This document shows positions 61,874 through 64,000 of a stretch of 64,000 nucleotides of DNA, piece by piece. The notes under the pieces are model-generated. The model worked only from the letters and a program-made list of their open reading frames with translations. It was not told the origin of the DNA and ran no database searches. Numbering within the stretch: the first letter of the stretch is position 1; each line of letters starts with the position of its first letter. This DNA is from Clostridiaceae bacterium AF10-41 (GTDB lineage Bacteria > Bacillota > Clostridia > Clostridiales > Clostridiaceae), in contig JAQCTH010000001.1 in NCBI GenBank assembly GCA_027686065.1, positions 1-64,000 of the forward strand, given 5' to 3'. Position numbers and translations under genes: made by a program.

Positions 61874-63142
61874 TTATTTAAATCTAGGACGATTTTTTCT
61901 AATAGTTTTTCTTCGTATTGACAATATTATGTAACGAATAAGAATTAATAAAACAATTAATACTGCAACAATAACTACAATGTTACTAGGGGTATTTATA
62001 AAGGAAGAAAAATTTTCTTCTACCTTAATTTTAGTACTATATTCCCTATCAACACCACTAATTAAGTCAACTGAAGAAATTGTTTCGTCATTAACATTTA
62101 TTTTAGCTTTAAAAAGATTTTCTCCTTTAGTTATACTTTGCTTACTAATATCCTTTTTTAAATAGTCTATAGAGTATGAAGGAATTTTCTCAGCTCTAGA
62201 TTTTGTATAATATAAATCATCTTTAGCAAGTAAAGGAATAGAAATTTCATCATTTATTTTGTATGTGGCAAGTACATCATTTTTATTTATAAGCTTTATA
62301 GTCTCAAAATTATCAAAACCATAATCAAATAATGGACCTATATTTGTATAAAAATTATCTTTATCAGTAGCATTTAAGAAAGCAGATACTAAGAATTGTC
62401 CATCTTTCATTGCTGTAGCTGTATATGTATGATTGGCTTCTGGAGTATATCCATTTTTACCAGTATAGGCATATTGATAGTAATAAGGTGTATATTCATT
62501 AAATAACTGATTTCTATTTGTAGCCCATTTTTCACTACCATCAGAAAATGGATGGTTAATATATTTGTGAGATTCGGTTTGTGAAATTCTCACATAATCT
62601 TCATTTTTATAGGCAGCTCTCATTATCAAGGCTAAATCATAAGCTGTAGTAATATGCCCATCTTCATGTAAACCACTAGGATTTTTAAAATTTGTATTTA
62701 AAGCTCCTAATTCTTTAGCTTTAGCATTCATAAGTTTTGCAAACCCTTCATTAGATCCAGCAACATGCTCAGCTAATGCTTCAGCACAATCGTTTCCAGA
62801 TTCCAATAAAAGTCCAAGCATAAGTTCTTCAACAGTATAAACTTCCCCTTTGGCTATACCAATAGCAGATCCATCAACCAAAGTTGGGTTCTCACCAACA
62901 GTGACTTTATCTGTTAATTTAGTATTTTCAAGAACTACTAACGCTGTCATAACCTTAGTTGTTGAGGCAGGCTCATATTGAGTATGCTCATTTTTAGAAT
63001 AAATAACCTTACCTGTTCTTCCATCCATCAATACTGCTCCCTCAGAAAAGACTGGAGGCAATTCAGTAGCTTTTACGGCAACAGTAAAAATACTACTTAC
63101 TAATACAGTTGATAGAAATAGTCTTCTTATAAAATTTCCCAT
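61874..63142 (-). CDS. dacF: D-alanyl-D-alanine carboxypeptidase (S11, DacF-like)
   Basis: This secreted PBP trims the terminal D-Ala from peptidoglycan pentapeptides. The 422-residue protein has a signal peptide (~1-25), the S60-T-T-K63 catalytic motif and SGN at 115-117. The third motif reads K229-N-G, not the usual K-T-G. A C-terminal beta domain follows, with a transmembrane helix (~386-408) and a basic end. The Thr to Asn change may lower or alter activity. The start is an ATG just after GGGAGA on the minus strand. Confidence 0.92.
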   Translation of the reverse strand: MGNFIRRLFLSTVLVSSIFTVAVKATELPPVFSEGAVLMDGRTGKVIYSKNEHTQYEPASTTKVMTALVVLENTKLTDKVTVGENPTLVDGSAIGIAKGEVYTVEELMLGLLLESGNDCAEALAEHVAGSNEGFAKLMNAKAKELGALNTNFKNPSGLHEDGHITTAYDLALIMRAAYKNEDYVRISQTESHKYINHPFSDGSEKWATNRNQLFNEYTPYYYQYAYTGKNGYTPEANHTYTATAMKDGQFLVSAFLNATDKDNFYTNIGPLFDYGFDNFETIKLINKNDVLATYKINDEISIPLLAKDDLYYTKSRAEKIPSYSIDYLKKDISKQSITKGENLFKAKINVNDETISSVDLISGVDREYSTKIKVEENFSSFINTPSNIVVIVAVLIVLLILIRYIILSIRRKTIRKNRPRFK

Positions 63143-63299
63143 AGTAAATCTCCCACAATATATTTTTACAATAGATAAAAATATTTTAACAGAAATAAAG
63201 ACATCATTCTATAATTTATAAATATTTAGAATAAAAATAGTTAAAATTTTAATAAAAAGTTAATAATTAAAATAAGTATTTAACAATTAGAGGTGTTTT

Positions 63300-63998
63300 A
63301 TGGATAAAAGAATAGAAAAAATTATGACTAAAAGAAATATAATTTTGTTGGTGATTGTATTTTTATGTATAACTACATCATTTATTTTATATGGGAAGAA
63401 TAAATCTAAGGTTTTTAAGGATGAATATATGAAAGATATTTTTGTAGATGAAGAAGAAGATGTTTATAAAAATGAAAATAGTATTGAAGTTACTACAAAA
63501 TCAGAAGTAGCTTCAAGTAATCAAGAAAAGTCAGTAGCCAATACAAAAAATAAAAATATATTTGTTGAAATAAAAGGAGAAGTAGTAAAACCAGATGTAT
63601 ATGAAATTAGTGAAGGCAGTATTATTAGAGATTTAATAAATAAAGCAGGAGGACTAACTAGTGAAGCTGACATAGATAAAATTAATAGAGCAGATAAGCT
63701 AAAAGCAAATCAATTAATAATAATACCAAATAAAAATGATTCTTCAAATGTAGGAAGTAATCTTGGAACTGGAGATATATCTAATTCAGTACAAGCAACG
63801 GAAAGTGATGTAATAAACATTAATACTGCAACTTTGGAAGAACTCCAAAAAATAAATGGAGTGGGAGAAGTTAAAGCTAAAAGTATAATGGAATATAGAG
63901 AAAAAAATGGAGGATTTAATTCAATAGAAGAAATTAAAAACATAGATGGGATAGGAGAAAAAACCTTTGAAAAAATGAAGGACAAAATTGGAGTATAA
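63300..63998 (+). CDS. comEA: ComEA-family DNA-binding protein
   Basis: ComEA binds extracellular DNA during transformation. The 232-residue protein has an N-terminal transmembrane anchor (~13-30), a linker and an SLBB domain (~82-140, IFVEIKGEVVKPDVYEI). The C-terminal double helix-hairpin-helix (NINTATLEELQKINGVGEVKAKSIMEYRE, then IDGIGEKTFEKMKDKIGV) completes it. It is complete at the window edge. The other com genes are not visible, so competence is not implied. Confidence 0.94.
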   Translation: MDKRIEKIMTKRNIILLVIVFLCITTSFILYGKNKSKVFKDEYMKDIFVDEEEDVYKNENSIEVTTKSEVASSNQEKSVANTKNKNIFVEIKGEVVKPDVYEISEGSIIRDLINKAGGLTSEADIDKINRADKLKANQLIIIPNKNDSSNVGSNLGTGDISNSVQATESDVININTATLEELQKINGVGEVKAKSIMEYREKNGGFNSIEEIKNIDGIGEKTFEKMKDKIGV

Positions 63999-64000
63999 TA

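Overview
This window is a stretch of chromosome from a low-GC, endospore-forming Firmicute. It most resembles Clostridium sensu stricto. The evidence is the very AT-rich sequence and codon use, the strong AGGAGG-type ribosome sites, an alpha/beta small acid-soluble spore protein, a SpoIVFA/SpoIVFB-like pair, and a Prp protease gene between rplU and rpmA with the Firmicute-type cleavable L27 N-terminus. The maf-radC-mreBCD-PBP2-minCDE-rodA order points the same way. I cannot assign a species. No prophage, insertion sequence, transposase or CRISPR array was seen.

Layout. 1-9.7 kb: tex; an FMN-riboswitch-controlled riboflavin transporter (ribU); a membrane diguanylate cyclase; a MarR-MATE efflux pair with a clear operator; the t6A/ribosome-modification operon tsaE-tsaB-rimI (minus strand); and a secreted zinc-binding-protein paralogue that has lost its metal ligands. 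9.7-18.2 kb: two identical tRNA-Trp genes, a 14-repeat propeller sensor kinase without a partner regulator, the GlcT-type antiterminator with its own RAT/terminator leader, the glucose PTS EIICBA, a secreted phytase-like tyrosine phosphatase, and a spore SASP. 18.5-30.5 kb: a GntR(YtrA-type)-ABC-lipoprotein operon, the YhaO/YhaN nuclease pair, a zinc-binding lipoprotein behind a Fur-family-type box, a membrane-anchored MutS relative, a DEDDh exonuclease with a zinc ribbon, a CBS protein and YaaA. 30.5-36.6 kb: accessory-looking intergenic structure, a PspA envelope-stress operon on the minus strand (Ser-rich membrane protein, PspA, Cys-rich DUF1292-like protein), an S1-repeat protein, a 221-bp imperfect palindrome, and pyruvate kinase. 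36.7-50.9 kb: PepD, a SPOR protein, then the cell-shape and division block maf-radC-mreBCD-PBP2-minCDE-rodA and the SpoIVFA/B-like pair. 51.2-64 kb: radical-SAM/DUF2344/RNase G feeding into rplU-prp-rpmA with an L21 leader, then obg-yhbY-nadD-yqeK-LCP, a pseudouridine synthase, a D,D-carboxypeptidase and ComEA.

How the genes work together. Most of the window is housekeeping: envelope growth and division, translation and ribosome maturation, and central sugar uptake. The regulatory DNA is unusually readable. It includes an FMN riboswitch, a RAT antiterminator, an L21 leader, and palindromic operators for the MarR, GntR and Fur/Zur-type regulators. The less ordinary parts are the degenerate ZnuA paralogue, the three-gene PspA operon, the phosphatase with an apparently altered general acid, and several unassigned structured intergenic elements. 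Those elements include a motif shared between the ptsG attenuator and the leader of the spoIVFA-like gene.
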